This document shows positions 53,342 through 61,795 of a DNA stretch of 64,000 nucleotides, piece after piece. The position numbers and the translations under genes are program-made. The notes under the pieces were generated by a model. That model did no database searches, had not been told where the DNA came from, and saw nothing but the letters and a program-made list of their open reading frames with translations. How positions within the stretch are numbered: the first letter of the stretch is position 1; each line of letters opens with the position of its first letter. The stretch spans positions 496,001-560,000 of the forward strand of contig CAYJMS010000003.1 in assembly GCA_964371615.1 (NCBI GenBank). Direction: 5' to 3'. The DNA is from SpSt-333 sp964371615 (GTDB taxonomy: Bacteria > Bacteroidota > Ignavibacteria > UBA10030 > UBA8401).

Positions 53342-54319
53342 CTATGCCCCCTCTTTCTTTGCCACGATGTTTTTAATCTCGTTGTGCACCGGTTCCACCG
53401 TCTGCAGATATCGGTAAATTGCTTTCAACTCCAGATCGCTCATGTTCTTGTATGCTCCCCACGGCATATGACTGCCGGGAACCAGCGTTCCCTGCCGGAA
53501 ACGGTGAAGAAAGAGTTCCTCGTTCCAGCTCGCCATCCTGCCGGTCTGCGGATCGGGGGTGATGTTCGGCGTGGTTATGACCAGCGTCGGATCCTCTTCC
53601 GAATCCATCGCCAATCCCCCGGCAAACGGTTGTCCGATTGGATCTCCCGTCATTAAATCGCGATTGGTGTGGCAGCCGACGCAATTGGCGACATTGTTGG
53701 CAAGATACTTTCCGTACACCGAAGTCGAATCCGGTTTTATCTCCATCGCAGGCTCGCCGACAGGTCCGACCGGTTGTATCAGAAATGCCGTGACCGCTTT
53801 TCCCGCAAAGTTCAAATCACGGTTGACGACATGGTTTTTCACCGGCGGAACGGAACGAAGGTAGGAGATGATGGCCGTCAGATCTTCGTCGCTGAGATTG
53901 TTGAATGGCATGAAACCGTATAACGCTCTGCCGTCGTGACCGACGCCGTACCGAAGAGCGCGCGCAATTTCCCGATCGGTCATATTTCCAATCCCCGTTT
54001 CTTTGTCGGGAGTAATGTTCGGCGTGCGGATGACGCCGAGCGGCATGACAAATTCAAATCCCCCTTTAAGGTCGACAACCTCGCCTTTTAATGTCTTCGT
54101 CAGATCATCTTTCGATCCGTGACAATAATTGCAGTGTGCCGCCCCGTAGACGAAATGTTTTCCCCGTGCAATCACCATGCTGTCCGTGCTGGCGGTAATA
54201 GCCGGATACGGCGCTTCGTAGGTTTTGCCATACAAGAGATACACGGTGCTGACGAATACAGCGATTAATATAACAACAGTAATTCCTCCCCATCGTGCAA
54301 TGAGTTTAAAACGATTCAT
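53342..54319 (-). CDS. Membrane-anchored dihaem cytochrome c
   Basis: 325 residues. N-terminal membrane anchor (about 12-31), then two haem c domains with CNYCH (C63, C66, H67) and CVGCH (C213, C216, H217); possible axial Met in GFMPF (M137) and SHMPWG. Each domain has the NITPD segment seen in alcohol- or gluconate-dehydrogenase cytochrome subunits and thiosulfate-type carriers. No dehydrogenase is encoded beside it, so it is probably a general periplasmic electron carrier. Confidence 0.92.
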   Translation of the reverse strand: MNRFKLIARWGGITVVILIAVFVSTVYLLYGKTYEAPYPAITASTDSMVIARGKHFVYGAAHCNYCHGSKDDLTKTLKGEVVDLKGGFEFVMPLGVIRTPNITPDKETGIGNMTDREIARALRYGVGHDGRALYGFMPFNNLSDEDLTAIISYLRSVPPVKNHVVNRDLNFAGKAVTAFLIQPVGPVGEPAMEIKPDSTSVYGKYLANNVANCVGCHTNRDLMTGDPIGQPFAGGLAMDSEEDPTLVITTPNITPDPQTGRMASWNEELFLHRFRQGTLVPGSHMPWGAYKNMSDLELKAIYRYLQTVEPVHNEIKNIVAKKEGA

Positions 54320-54501
54320 AAAAAGTAACCCTTAATGTGAAAAGAAATGGTGAAAAACCCTTCGATATACCGGTCGAAGAGGGAGTGTACGCATGGTACA
54401 ACGGGGAAATTTTACGTAGCTCACCGGTGAAAAGTTGCCTTTTTTTTGGGTGTGGAATATGAATCCGGTGGAGAATTTTTACAGGATTATCTGCGGCAGC
54501 G

Positions 54502-54533
54502 GGAAGCGATATCCGCGATGCGGCATCGCTTCC
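54502..54533 (-). terminator. Nested hairpin after the GIY-YIG-like gene
   Basis: GGAAGCGAT/ATCGCTTCC (54502-54510 / 54525-54533) enclosing CCGC/GCGG, located just after the leftward stop at 54540. No T-run follows. Confidence 0.5.
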
Positions 54534-54539
54534 GTTCGT

Positions 54540-54860
54540 TTATTCGTTGCAGGGGGGATTGTAATTGCCGACCAGATCGGATTCGATCTTGATTCGCGTT
54601 TTCCGGTCTTCTTCGAGATGGATGCAAATGCAATTCGCGTCGTAACGGGTAAAGAACTGATCTTTATTTCCGTCGAACTGTTTCGCCATATTTTCCGTCT
54701 GACCGACAAAAATATGTTTGTGGGATACTTTGTTCGACTCGTCGGTATGCCGCCGTGTGACGAAGTACACCCCCGCAACTTCCTTGAACAGCGTCGTCAT
54801 TGGATGAATGACAAAACTGTATTTTCTTCCCGACTCACCGGTGAATGTAATTGTAGACAT
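54540..54860 (-). CDS. Small GIY-YIG-like protein
   Basis: 106 residues, soluble. The pattern GVYFVTRR ... HKHIFVGQTENMAKQF, RYDANCICIH and the closing EDRKTRIKIESDLVGNYNPPCN matches a family of small bacterial proteins with a GIY-YIG-like fold (GVY for GIY, FVG for YIG, terminal NPPCN). Catalytic Arg and Glu of true GIY-YIG nucleases cannot be placed with certainty, though E93-type SDL glutamate is present. It lies 81 nt after the SRAP gene on the same strand. Role unknown; DNA handling is suggested by fold and neighbour. Confidence 0.6.
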   Translation of the reverse strand: MSTITFTGESGRKYSFVIHPMTTLFKEVAGVYFVTRRHTDESNKVSHKHIFVGQTENMAKQFDGNKDQFFTRYDANCICIHLEEDRKTRIKIESDLVGNYNPPCNE

Positions 54861-54941
54861 GACATGACCTTCCGCTTAATATTACAGTATCGTCATTTTT
54901 CACTCGGAATACAAGGTAATACTAATGCGGGCACCGGCGAA

Positions 54942-55709
54942 TCATTTTTTGCGTGTCACCGTTTTTGTTGCTTTCATCAATCCGGTCGCGCCGGGAGGTT
55001 GGTAGTCGATCTTCTCGATCATCTCCGGCGATTCTTCGCTTTTGTTCGTGACGGGAAATGCCGTCATCTTTAAAGTAGGATATGGAACAAGAAGTGTCTT
55101 GAGAAATTCAATGTCGTTCATTCCTCTGTCGAGCCAGACGTCGTAATGCTTCGGATCGAGTATTACCGGCATGCGGTTATGAATATCGGCTAACAGTTCG
55201 TTCGGAGACGTGGTGATGATGGTGTAGGTCGGGAATTCCTCGCCGTCCGGTTTTTTCCAGACGGAAAATAATCCTGCCATCATAAATGTTTTTCGGTCTT
55301 TCATTGTGATGAACATCTTCTGTTTCTGTTCGACCTGTTTCGTCTTTCCCTTTACCTCCACATCAACCGTATATTTCTTCCATTCAAAGAATCCGTCCGC
55401 GGGAATCAGGCATCGGGCGCTTTTAAAATACGGTGCATACATTCTGCTGGTATGCAGCGTTTCCGATTTTGCGTTGAATGTGGAAAACTCCGTCTTTCCG
55501 TCATTCGACCAGTGGGGAACCAGTCCCCATCGCATTAACTGCACTATCGTTTCATTTCCCCGCTGCGCCACCACCGGCATGAGGTTTGTCGGACGGGCAT
55601 CGTATTTCGGAAGGACATCGAACACCTTTCCTTCATTGCGCCATGTCTGCAATTGCGCCGAAACGGCGAACATGACCCTGCCATCGATCAATATGTATCT
55701 GCCGCACAT
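54942..55709 (-). CDS. SRAP/HMCES-type abasic-site crosslinking protein (YedK-like)
   Basis: 255 residues. N-terminal MCGRY gives the catalytic Cys2 after Met removal; PTNLMPVV, MRWGLVPHW, FNAKSETL, RCLIPADGFFEWKK and HNRMPVIL are all family motifs. Cys2 forms a thiazolidine link with abasic sites in single-stranded DNA, protecting them at replication forks. A Lys-rich insert (about 130-150, KGKTKQVEQKQK) and a basic tail are slightly longer than in E. coli YedK. Followed by the GIY-YIG-like gene. Confidence 0.93.
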   Translation of the reverse strand: MCGRYILIDGRVMFAVSAQLQTWRNEGKVFDVLPKYDARPTNLMPVVAQRGNETIVQLMRWGLVPHWSNDGKTEFSTFNAKSETLHTSRMYAPYFKSARCLIPADGFFEWKKYTVDVEVKGKTKQVEQKQKMFITMKDRKTFMMAGLFSVWKKPDGEEFPTYTIITTSPNELLADIHNRMPVILDPKHYDVWLDRGMNDIEFLKTLLVPYPTLKMTAFPVTNKSEESPEMIEKIDYQPPGATGLMKATKTVTRKK

Positions 55710-55887
55710 AATTGTTCCTTATAGAATTGAAGAAATATACCAAGTTTTTTGCAACTCTGTCGAATTTTCATGCCTGTTAAAACCTGACGAGATTGAAGCA
55801 TCGCCAAAGTGTTTATTTCATGGAATTTTCTTACCATTTACAGCGTTATAGGTCTGCTTACAACGGATATCATTCAAAGGAAAAATT

Positions 55888-57171
55888 ATGGAAACAGCGT
55901 TACATGGGTCATTGCAGGACCGGAGGATAAAGAGCACCATTACGTGCGATATGGAAGGCATTATTGAAACGTATAACGACGGTGCACGTGCCTTATTCGG
56001 GTATCAGCCGGAAGAGGTGGTCGGGATAAAGAGAGTATCGTATTTTTCTCCCGGGTGGATCGTACTGCAGAATGTCGAGACCTGGCTGAAAACCGCACGG
56101 GAAAACGGTGAGTTCAAGTCAAAAACGATCTTCGTGCGGAAGGACGGTTCCACGTTCAACGCCGAAGTGCGCATCACCCCCACATTCAAAGGAAAGCAGC
56201 AGATCGGCTATTGCGGCGTGACGACGGAGATCGACGAACCGGTTCATCCGGTAAAACACTGGTGGATCTCGCTGGTCATCGGCCTGGTCGTTACCCGCGC
56301 TCCGTTCCTGAGCGCTTCGGTCATTCCCGCATTCATCGCCGGGGCGTTTGCGCTGTCATTCACCGATCAACCGGTTTTTTCCTCGTTGAATTTCATCATC
56401 GCCACGATCGGCGTGGCATTACTGCATCTGGCATCGAATGTTTATAACGATTACTTCGACTGGGACAGCGGAACCGATCAGGCAAATAAGAATTATTTCC
56501 TGAAATACAGCGGCGGCAGCCGTTCGATTGAACTCGGATTGATCTCGCACAAAGGAACGTTTATCCTTGCGACGACTCTTCTCGCTGTCTCCACCGCAAT
56601 GGGACTCTATCTCTGGCAGGCGGTCGGTGCGGGGATTCTGGTTTTCGGCATTGCAGGTGCCGCGGCGGGATATTTTTATACTGCACCGCCGCTGCGGTTG
56701 GTGGCGCGGCACGGATTGGGCGAGATCGTCATCGGCGTCACCTTCGGTCCGCTGATCACCGGCGGTATCTTTTACACCGTCACCGGACTCTATTCGTGGG
56801 AAAGTTTGCTGATCGGTCTCCCCGTCGGTTTGCTGACATCCAACATTCTGCTCATCAACCAGGTGCCGGATATGGAAGGAGACGCGGCAACGGGAAAGAA
56901 TCATCTTGTCGTGACATACGGTAAGGAACGCTCGGTCAATTTTTACACCGGAATTCTCGGCGGCGCGCTGCTGTCTTCAATTCTGATTGCATTTCTGTTG
57001 CAGAAACCGTACGTGCTCATTTCATCTGCCGTGCTGGTGTTCTACGGACTATATATCATCCGCTACTTCAAAGCGAATCTCCATAAACGCGAATTGGTTC
57101 AAGCAAATGTGCATACGATTTATCTGTCGATGATAGCGGGGATTCTCTTTGCCGTCGGTATTGGGATGTAA
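55888..57171 (+). CDS. PAS domain fused to UbiA/MenA-type prenyltransferase
   Basis: 427 residues. Residues about 12-115 form a PAS domain (GIIETYNDGARALFGYQPEEVVG, FVRKDGSTFNAEVRITP, a PAC-like tail). Residues 125-427 form a nine-helix UbiA-family enzyme with both aspartate motifs: N187-D-Y-F-D191 in SNVYNDYFDWDSGTD, and N324/D328/D332 in NQVPDMEGDAATGK. The latter is closest to MenA, which prenylates 1,4-dihydroxy-2-naphthoate to make demethylmenaquinone. No stop or restart separates the two parts. A redox- or ligand-sensing PAS controlling quinone synthesis is the obvious hypothesis. No men genes are adjacent. Confidence 0.85.
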   Translation: METALHGSLQDRRIKSTITCDMEGIIETYNDGARALFGYQPEEVVGIKRVSYFSPGWIVLQNVETWLKTARENGEFKSKTIFVRKDGSTFNAEVRITPTFKGKQQIGYCGVTTEIDEPVHPVKHWWISLVIGLVVTRAPFLSASVIPAFIAGAFALSFTDQPVFSSLNFIIATIGVALLHLASNVYNDYFDWDSGTDQANKNYFLKYSGGSRSIELGLISHKGTFILATTLLAVSTAMGLYLWQAVGAGILVFGIAGAAAGYFYTAPPLRLVARHGLGEIVIGVTFGPLITGGIFYTVTGLYSWESLLIGLPVGLLTSNILLINQVPDMEGDAATGKNHLVVTYGKERSVNFYTGILGGALLSSILIAFLLQKPYVLISSAVLVFYGLYIIRYFKANLHKRELVQANVHTIYLSMIAGILFAVGIGM

Positions 57172-57190
57172 AACGATATGTTTTAAAACA

Positions 57191-57230
57191 AAGACCTCAC
57201 AGGTATTGTATACCCGTGAGGTCTTTTTTT
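57191..57230 (+). terminator. Intrinsic terminator of the PAS-UbiA gene
   Basis: AAGACCTCAC/GTGAGGTCTT stem (57191-57200 / 57216-57225) extended by GGTA/TACC, then a run of T to 57231. Confidence 0.9.
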
Positions 57231-57250
57231 TGAGGAGGATGGAATGTGCG

Positions 57251-57679
57251 TTAGTTGATGTTTGTCGTATATAATCGCTGTTGCAGCCTATTCGATGCCG
57301 CCCTGAAGAAATTCTCCTGATCTGCATTGACAACGTTTTGATCGATCGAGTACCAGACGGGATCGGAACAGATGTTTGACGCGATGTAGGCTTGGTACCG
57401 GACCACGCCGGATTTGTGTGTGGTGGCGATACTATTTAACACATCCTGCAATATCGATACATCGGTGTTGGGGTATTTCATCTTCATTTGTGCAGTCAAT
57501 CGGATCGATGCTTCAACAACTCCCGGATTGGTCGAATTCAATCCTTTCATCAAATTCTTCGTAGCGTAGGCGACTTTTTCATCTGATGTGGCGAATTTCT
57601 TTTCCTTTTCGCCGGCGGCGCCGAACTGTGCCGCTGCCATCATTACTATTGCGACTATTGCTATTGTGCGTGCTTTCAT
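57251..57679 (-). CDS. Small exported helical protein
   Basis: 142 residues from the ATG at 57679 (GGAGGA 5 nt upstream). Signal peptide 1-22 (MMAAAQFGAAG), then helices typical of HEAT-like repeats: EKVAYATKNLMKGLNSTNPGVVEASIRL, VLNSIATTHKSGVVRYQAYIASN. I have seen similar short proteins in Ignavibacteria but know no function. Single gene. Confidence 0.65.
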   Translation of the reverse strand: MKARTIAIVAIVMMAAAQFGAAGEKEKKFATSDEKVAYATKNLMKGLNSTNPGVVEASIRLTAQMKMKYPNTDVSILQDVLNSIATTHKSGVVRYQAYIASNICSDPVWYSIDQNVVNADQENFFRAASNRLQQRLYTTNIN

Positions 57680-57987
57680 GACATCCTCCGTTGATATTTG
57701 ATCTGGTAAACTATTTTCTTTGTTTTTGTTTATGTGTGACAGATCCAATTTACGGCAGACGTCTGTGAAAGGTGTTCGCGTTGCGTCAGGAGATGTAAAA
57801 AGATGTCATAGAACCAGAAGAAATGAGTGTAATTCACCGCAAAGGCCCGCCAAACAACGCGGCGGGTGGACGCAAAGACGCAAAGGAAAGGATGGTTTAA
57901 CGTAGCACTGTGCGGAATTCAGGGGTATAAAAAAAGCCGAAGGAGAGGTATTCTTCGGCTTTCGGACGCAACAGTACTAAAATTGTT
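57680..57987. other. 308-nt gap with CGCAAAG repeats
   Basis: Holds the promoter of the small exported protein (right to left), a CCCGCC/GGCGGG hairpin (57846-57851 / 57861-57866), three copies of CGCAAAG (57838-57844, 57871-57877, 57879-57885) and the terminator of the desaturase gene. No gene seen. Confidence 0.5.
57929..57962 (-). terminator. Intrinsic terminator of the desaturase gene
   Basis: AAAGCCGAAG/CTTCGGCTTT stem (57933-57942 / 57953-57962); read leftward it ends in seven T. Confidence 0.88.
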
Positions 57988-59007
57988 TTATCGCTCCCGC
58001 TGGATTCCCCGAATTGTGCGGAAACTTACCAATTGTCGTTGTTCCTCATCCCACAACCGCAGCACGAGAAATCGCAAACTGGAGAAAAGCGTTACCGGTT
58101 TCACGGATTGAAACAACGGCACTTCGTTCTGCACGGTGTTGAGTCTGTAGTTCGGAATGCGCGGATTGAGGTGATGGATGTGATGAAATCCGATATTGCC
58201 GCTGAAGAATTGCAGTACCTTCGGAAGTTTGTAAAAGGAACTACCTTTCAACGCCGAGTCGAGAAAGTCCCACTCCGTGTGATGTTCCCAATACGTCTCA
58301 TCAAACTGGTGCTGCACGTAGAAGAGCCATATGCCGAATGTGCCGGCCATCCACAGCGTCGGCAGCATAATGCTGACAAACGGAACGAATCCGATCAGAA
58401 AACTTATCCCGGCCGTTATCGCCGCAATGGCGGCGGTGGTATAATGAACGCTCCGTTTTTCCCGCGGACCGGAGTGTTCCGAAGGGAAACGGTGTGCAAC
58501 GATAAACATTGCCAACGGGCCGATGACGAGCATGCCGATCGGATTCCGGTAGATGCGGTACCACAAGCGTCCGTACCACGGCAATGCGAGGTATTCCTTC
58601 ACCGTCAGCATCCACACGTCGCCGGTGCCGCGATGGTCGAGATCGCTGCCGGTAGCGTGGTGGATGTTGTGGTTGTGGCGCCATTCATAGTACGGGGTGA
58701 GCGTGATCAATCCGGCAAGGATGCCGACGATATCGTTGGCGCGCTGTGATTTGAAGAACGAGCCGTGCGTACAGTCGTGGAAGATGATGAATGTGCGCAC
58801 CTGAAATCCGGCCGCCGGCACCGCCAGCGCCAGCGTAAGCCAGTAGGAATACTCCAGGCTCCAGTACATTGCACCGATCAGCAGAAAAAACGGTCCGAAC
58901 GAATTGACCATCTGCCAAATGCTGCGACGGAGATCGGAGCGCTGGTATTGGGCGATAACGCTTCGCCATGATTCGCTGGATGATTGTGGAACGGAGTGTT
59001 GTGCCAT
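57988..59007 (-). CDS. Membrane fatty acid desaturase (omega-6/delta-12 type)
   Basis: 339 residues from the ATG at 59007 (GGGAGC upstream). The three di-iron histidine boxes are HDCTHGS, HNHNIHH and HHIHHLNP, the last followed by RIPNYRL as in acyl-lipid delta-12/omega-3 desaturases. Four membrane helices in two hairpins. Inserts a double bond in membrane fatty acids using O2 and reduced ferredoxin or similar, so the host probably meets oxygen, in keeping with the globin. Single gene with its own terminator. Confidence 0.92.
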   Translation of the reverse strand: MAQHSVPQSSSESWRSVIAQYQRSDLRRSIWQMVNSFGPFFLLIGAMYWSLEYSYWLTLALAVPAAGFQVRTFIIFHDCTHGSFFKSQRANDIVGILAGLITLTPYYEWRHNHNIHHATGSDLDHRGTGDVWMLTVKEYLALPWYGRLWYRIYRNPIGMLVIGPLAMFIVAHRFPSEHSGPREKRSVHYTTAAIAAITAGISFLIGFVPFVSIMLPTLWMAGTFGIWLFYVQHQFDETYWEHHTEWDFLDSALKGSSFYKLPKVLQFFSGNIGFHHIHHLNPRIPNYRLNTVQNEVPLFQSVKPVTLFSSLRFLVLRLWDEEQRQLVSFRTIRGIQRER

Positions 59008-59422
59008 ACGGTGCTCCCATGATTGTGTTGAAAAATACGAAGCACCGGAAGAAGGATTGCCCGAGCGGATGGATCGCCTCTGTTCTTTGTAATGTAATTG
59101 ATTGGATGGTAAGACACAAGTTCGCATGCCCATGTGCGGCAGATTCACAGTTTACGTGTATCTCCGGCGTTGAAAAGATATTTCTTCTTACAGGGATTTC
59201 CTCTACATTTTGTTGACTGTAGCGCAGGTCTCTTGACTGGTCGTTTTAAGGATCTATATTAAAAACTAAAGATTGTCACCCCGAGCCCCAAAGGGGCAGG
59301 CGAAGACGAGAGGTGACAATTCGATAATGAACATGCCTCGACTCCCTGCCCGTCCGGCAGGCGGGCGCTCGGCATGACAATGAATATATATTATTGAGAT
59401 TGTTTCTAATTTTTTTTCAATT
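59008..59422. other. 415-nt gap: promoters plus REP-like hairpins
   Basis: Right of the desaturase start there is about 200 nt without recognised features, then the two-hairpin repeat at 59272-59376, then a TATATATTATTGAG stretch before the zincin gene. No coding frame is convincing. Confidence 0.5.
59272..59376. repeat. Tandem REP-like nested hairpins
   Basis: Hairpin 1: ATTGTCACC/GGTGACAAT (59272-59280 / 59312-59320) enclosing GCCCC-AAA-GGGGC (59285-59297). Hairpin 2: CATGCC/GGCATG (59332-59337 / 59371-59376) enclosing CTGCC/GGCAG and GCCCG/CGGGC. Such GTCACC...GGTGACA and CATGCC...GGCATGACA units are typical dispersed intergenic palindromes. Confidence 0.7.
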
Positions 59423-59803
59423 ATGACCCGAGAACGTTTCGAAGAAATCGCCCAAGCCGCATTCGACAGCCTTCCGCCCGACTTTACGGAACGGGTGGAG
59501 AATGTGCATATTGTCGTGGAGGATTATCCCACTGACGACGTACTCGATCAGGTGAAAGGGGGCCGGCATTCACTTCTCGGATTATATCAGGGCATTCCCT
59601 TGCCGCACCGCGGCACATGGTACGGCATGACCGCGACGGTGCCGGATAAGATCTCCCTCTATCAAAAGAACATCGAGGCGGTCTGCGGTAACGACGAGGA
59701 AGAATTGGAACTGCGGATTAAAGAGGTCCTTTTTCACGAACTCGGGCATTATTTCGGGATGAATGAGGCGCAGGTGCGGAAAGCGATGAGGAAGTTTTTA
59801 TGA
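59423..59803 (+). CDS. Minimal zinc metallopeptidase (zincin_1 family)
   Basis: 126 residues. FEEIAQAAFDSLPPDF, a beta strand VHIVVEDYP, then VLFHELGHYFGMNEAQVRKAM with HExxHxxGxxE zinc-binding arrangement. This is the small PF06262 family, common in actinobacteria and other phyla, of unknown substrate. No signal peptide. Confidence 0.9.
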   Translation: MTRERFEEIAQAAFDSLPPDFTERVENVHIVVEDYPTDDVLDQVKGGRHSLLGLYQGIPLPHRGTWYGMTATVPDKISLYQKNIEAVCGNDEEELELRIKEVLFHELGHYFGMNEAQVRKAMRKFL

Positions 59804-60160
59804 ATGAGGAGAATACACCGCAAAGAAACAAGAAGACGGAATACAGAAGACAGAAGACGGAAATCTGATTGTTGGCGAGAGGAATGGGAGACATCCATTG
59901 ACAAGGCTTTTGTGCGTGAGCCCGAAATCGTCGGCGGTGAGCGAATGGGTGGATTCAATCAGAAGGGTATTTCAATTTCGATGCCGGTCGCAGTTCGCTT
60001 GTATGTACTCAATTGCTGACGCATCGAAATTGACGGTTCGTGCGCCGGCGATTGAATTGCGCGTTACGATTTCGAAAGACTTTCTTTGTTCCTTTCTTTG
60101 GTCACAAAGTAAGGAAACCATACTCAGAATAATGCATGCCTACTTTCTTTCCGTGAAAGT
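59804..60160. other. 357-nt gap with repeat-derived sequence
   Basis: Contains CACCGCAAAG (59815-59824) and a purine-rich GAAGACGGA/AGAAGACAGAAGACGG run (59832-59861), then a stretch (about 59900-60164) that stays open on the plus strand and translates to ISKDFLCSFLWSQSKE, resembling the junk-frame peptides of dispersed repeats rather than a gene. The S41 peptidase gene ends at its right edge. Confidence 0.45.
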
Positions 60161-61432
60161 CTAGCGATTAAATTTCTGTAAGAGAAACATCATGACGGGA
60201 TCTTGATTCTCAAAGTATGCAGTTGATGAGAGGGTCACGGGAAAATCCGGTTCTATCCATTGCCGGGTGTCGCCCGGAATATTCTCATGGTACCGGTAAG
60301 AGATATTTCCCATCGTCCCGCTCCACGGCAATTTAAACATATTCCCTTCTTCGCCGACAAAATTCGGAGAGGACCCGCTGGGTTCTCCGGCAAACAACGC
60401 TTTCGTTTCCGCATCGAGCAATGCAATAAACACCTGTGCGGCAGAGAATGTATTGCGTCCCGTAATGACAACAATCGATGCAGCGCTGTCTGACCGTTCA
60501 TATTTTTTTATCACGTCTATCAAAGGGCGAAGAAAATCTTTATTCCCTCCGTTATTATGTCTCACATCAATTATAAGCAAGCGCGGTTTCATTGCGGACA
60601 ATACGCCGTCCAACCGTTTACTGAACTGAGACAACGATTCGTTCTCCGCATCCTGAACCTGGTTGAACTGGAAATACAGCAGTTTCTTCTCCGGTAACTT
60701 TTCCATCCAGAAATTCTTTGCCACATTGGAGAGATAGAGAGGAGGGGGAGGACTATCCGGCAACTGCGACGGGATCAATTTTGGAATGCCTCTCAATACC
60801 GTAACGGGAACAAACGACACCGTTTGGCGGACAAACCGCTTATTTCTGTCAACGAGCTCCATCCGTATCTCATTGGAGGAGGGCTTTAATCCGTACATTT
60901 CATGGAGGCCCCTGAACCGCAGCATTGTGGGGGCGAACCATTTTGTTGTGTGGATATTATCCTGGTGAATGTAGTTTTTCATATCAATGACGATCGAATC
61001 GGCAGAGATACCGTTGATTGTCCGCACGTGATATCCGATGAGGCCGGTGTACGGTTCGTCAGCATCGATAATGAAAACGCCGTCATTGAACACGTAAAAA
61101 TGTACCGGCAGATAATAGCTCGGGCCTCTGTTGGGGACAAAAGGGAGCACGTAGGAATGACCGTCGTGCATGTGGTACATTAATTTTTCCAGCTCGAACG
61201 CCATCCGTTCATCGCTGAATCGATCGACGGATTCCTTCAATGCAGCCGTTTTCGTGATCAACGCGGCAGGGAAGGGTTTTGATTTGTACACATAATGCTG
61301 CCGTTTCATGTACGATACGAGCGTATCGATATCCGAACGCCAGCCGTTCGTCCGTTCGCCATCGGGTGACGGTTGAGCGAAGGCAAACGATGTGATACCT
61401 ACAAACAATACTGCACTTACAAGTATTTTCAT
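60161..61432 (-). CDS. Exported S41-family peptidase (C-terminal-processing type)
   Basis: 423 residues, signal peptide 1-19 (SFAFAQ). The S41 core is in the second half: LLIIDVRHNNGGNKDFLRPLID, VVITGRNTFSAAQVFIALLD (catalytic Ser in TFSAA), AGEPSGSSPNFVGEEG. The usual PDZ is replaced by a diverged domain (about 110-230). No clear catalytic Lys 25 residues on, but S41 tricorn-like members vary. Probably periplasmic or surface proteolysis. Confidence 0.85.
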   Translation of the reverse strand: MKILVSAVLFVGITSFAFAQPSPDGERTNGWRSDIDTLVSYMKRQHYVYKSKPFPAALITKTAALKESVDRFSDERMAFELEKLMYHMHDGHSYVLPFVPNRGPSYYLPVHFYVFNDGVFIIDADEPYTGLIGYHVRTINGISADSIVIDMKNYIHQDNIHTTKWFAPTMLRFRGLHEMYGLKPSSNEIRMELVDRNKRFVRQTVSFVPVTVLRGIPKLIPSQLPDSPPPPLYLSNVAKNFWMEKLPEKKLLYFQFNQVQDAENESLSQFSKRLDGVLSAMKPRLLIIDVRHNNGGNKDFLRPLIDVIKKYERSDSAASIVVITGRNTFSAAQVFIALLDAETKALFAGEPSGSSPNFVGEEGNMFKLPWSGTMGNISYRYHENIPGDTRQWIEPDFPVTLSSTAYFENQDPVMMFLLQKFNR

Positions 61433-61795
61433 GCCGCATATCTCCGGTAATGTATTAAGGACGGTGTATAAAGTAACGTAGTTCGATCAGGTTGGTTGCG
61501 GGCAATGGGAAGGGAGATAGTTCTCGCGTATTTTTATGATAATTGTTTAATGTCGAGGAAATGCTTATCGAAAAACAAAATACAATGTTCAATTAGCAGA
61601 AAAGCATTCACCGCCGACTTGACCACCCGCTTTTAGGCGGGGGCGCAATAACGAAACAAAAAGTTGTGCCAAACCCGGACTATTCTATAGGAAATTTGTC
61701 TGTGCGTGGAAAGAATGAAAGACAGACAATGATAGGCAAACTCCAGGATGAACAAAGCACAAAAAAACGACGGAGAGTTTATGTAAAACATATTA
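61433..61795. other. 363-nt gap at the edge of the AT-rich cassette
   Basis: The left part carries the S41 gene promoter. A CCCGC/GCGGG hairpin (61626-61630 / 61637-61641) lies in the only GC-rich patch. From about 61660 the sequence becomes A-rich and leads into the cassette. The short plus-strand frame 61666-61881 looks non-coding. No tRNA or clear direct repeat is seen. Confidence 0.45.

Noticed and set aside
54435..55073. Plus-strand open frame of 212 codons
   Set aside because: It is antisense to the GIY-YIG-like gene and the end of the SRAP gene, and lacks any coherent pattern, whereas the minus-strand proteins have family motifs.
59816..59861. GAAGACGGA/AGAAGACAG run as a CRISPR or tandem repeat
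   Set aside because: Unit length and spacing are irregular and there are no spacers or cas genes.
59898..60164. 88-codon plus-strand frame next to the S41 gene
   Set aside because: Arg/Ser/Cys-rich translation typical of repeat sequence; overlaps the S41 stop.
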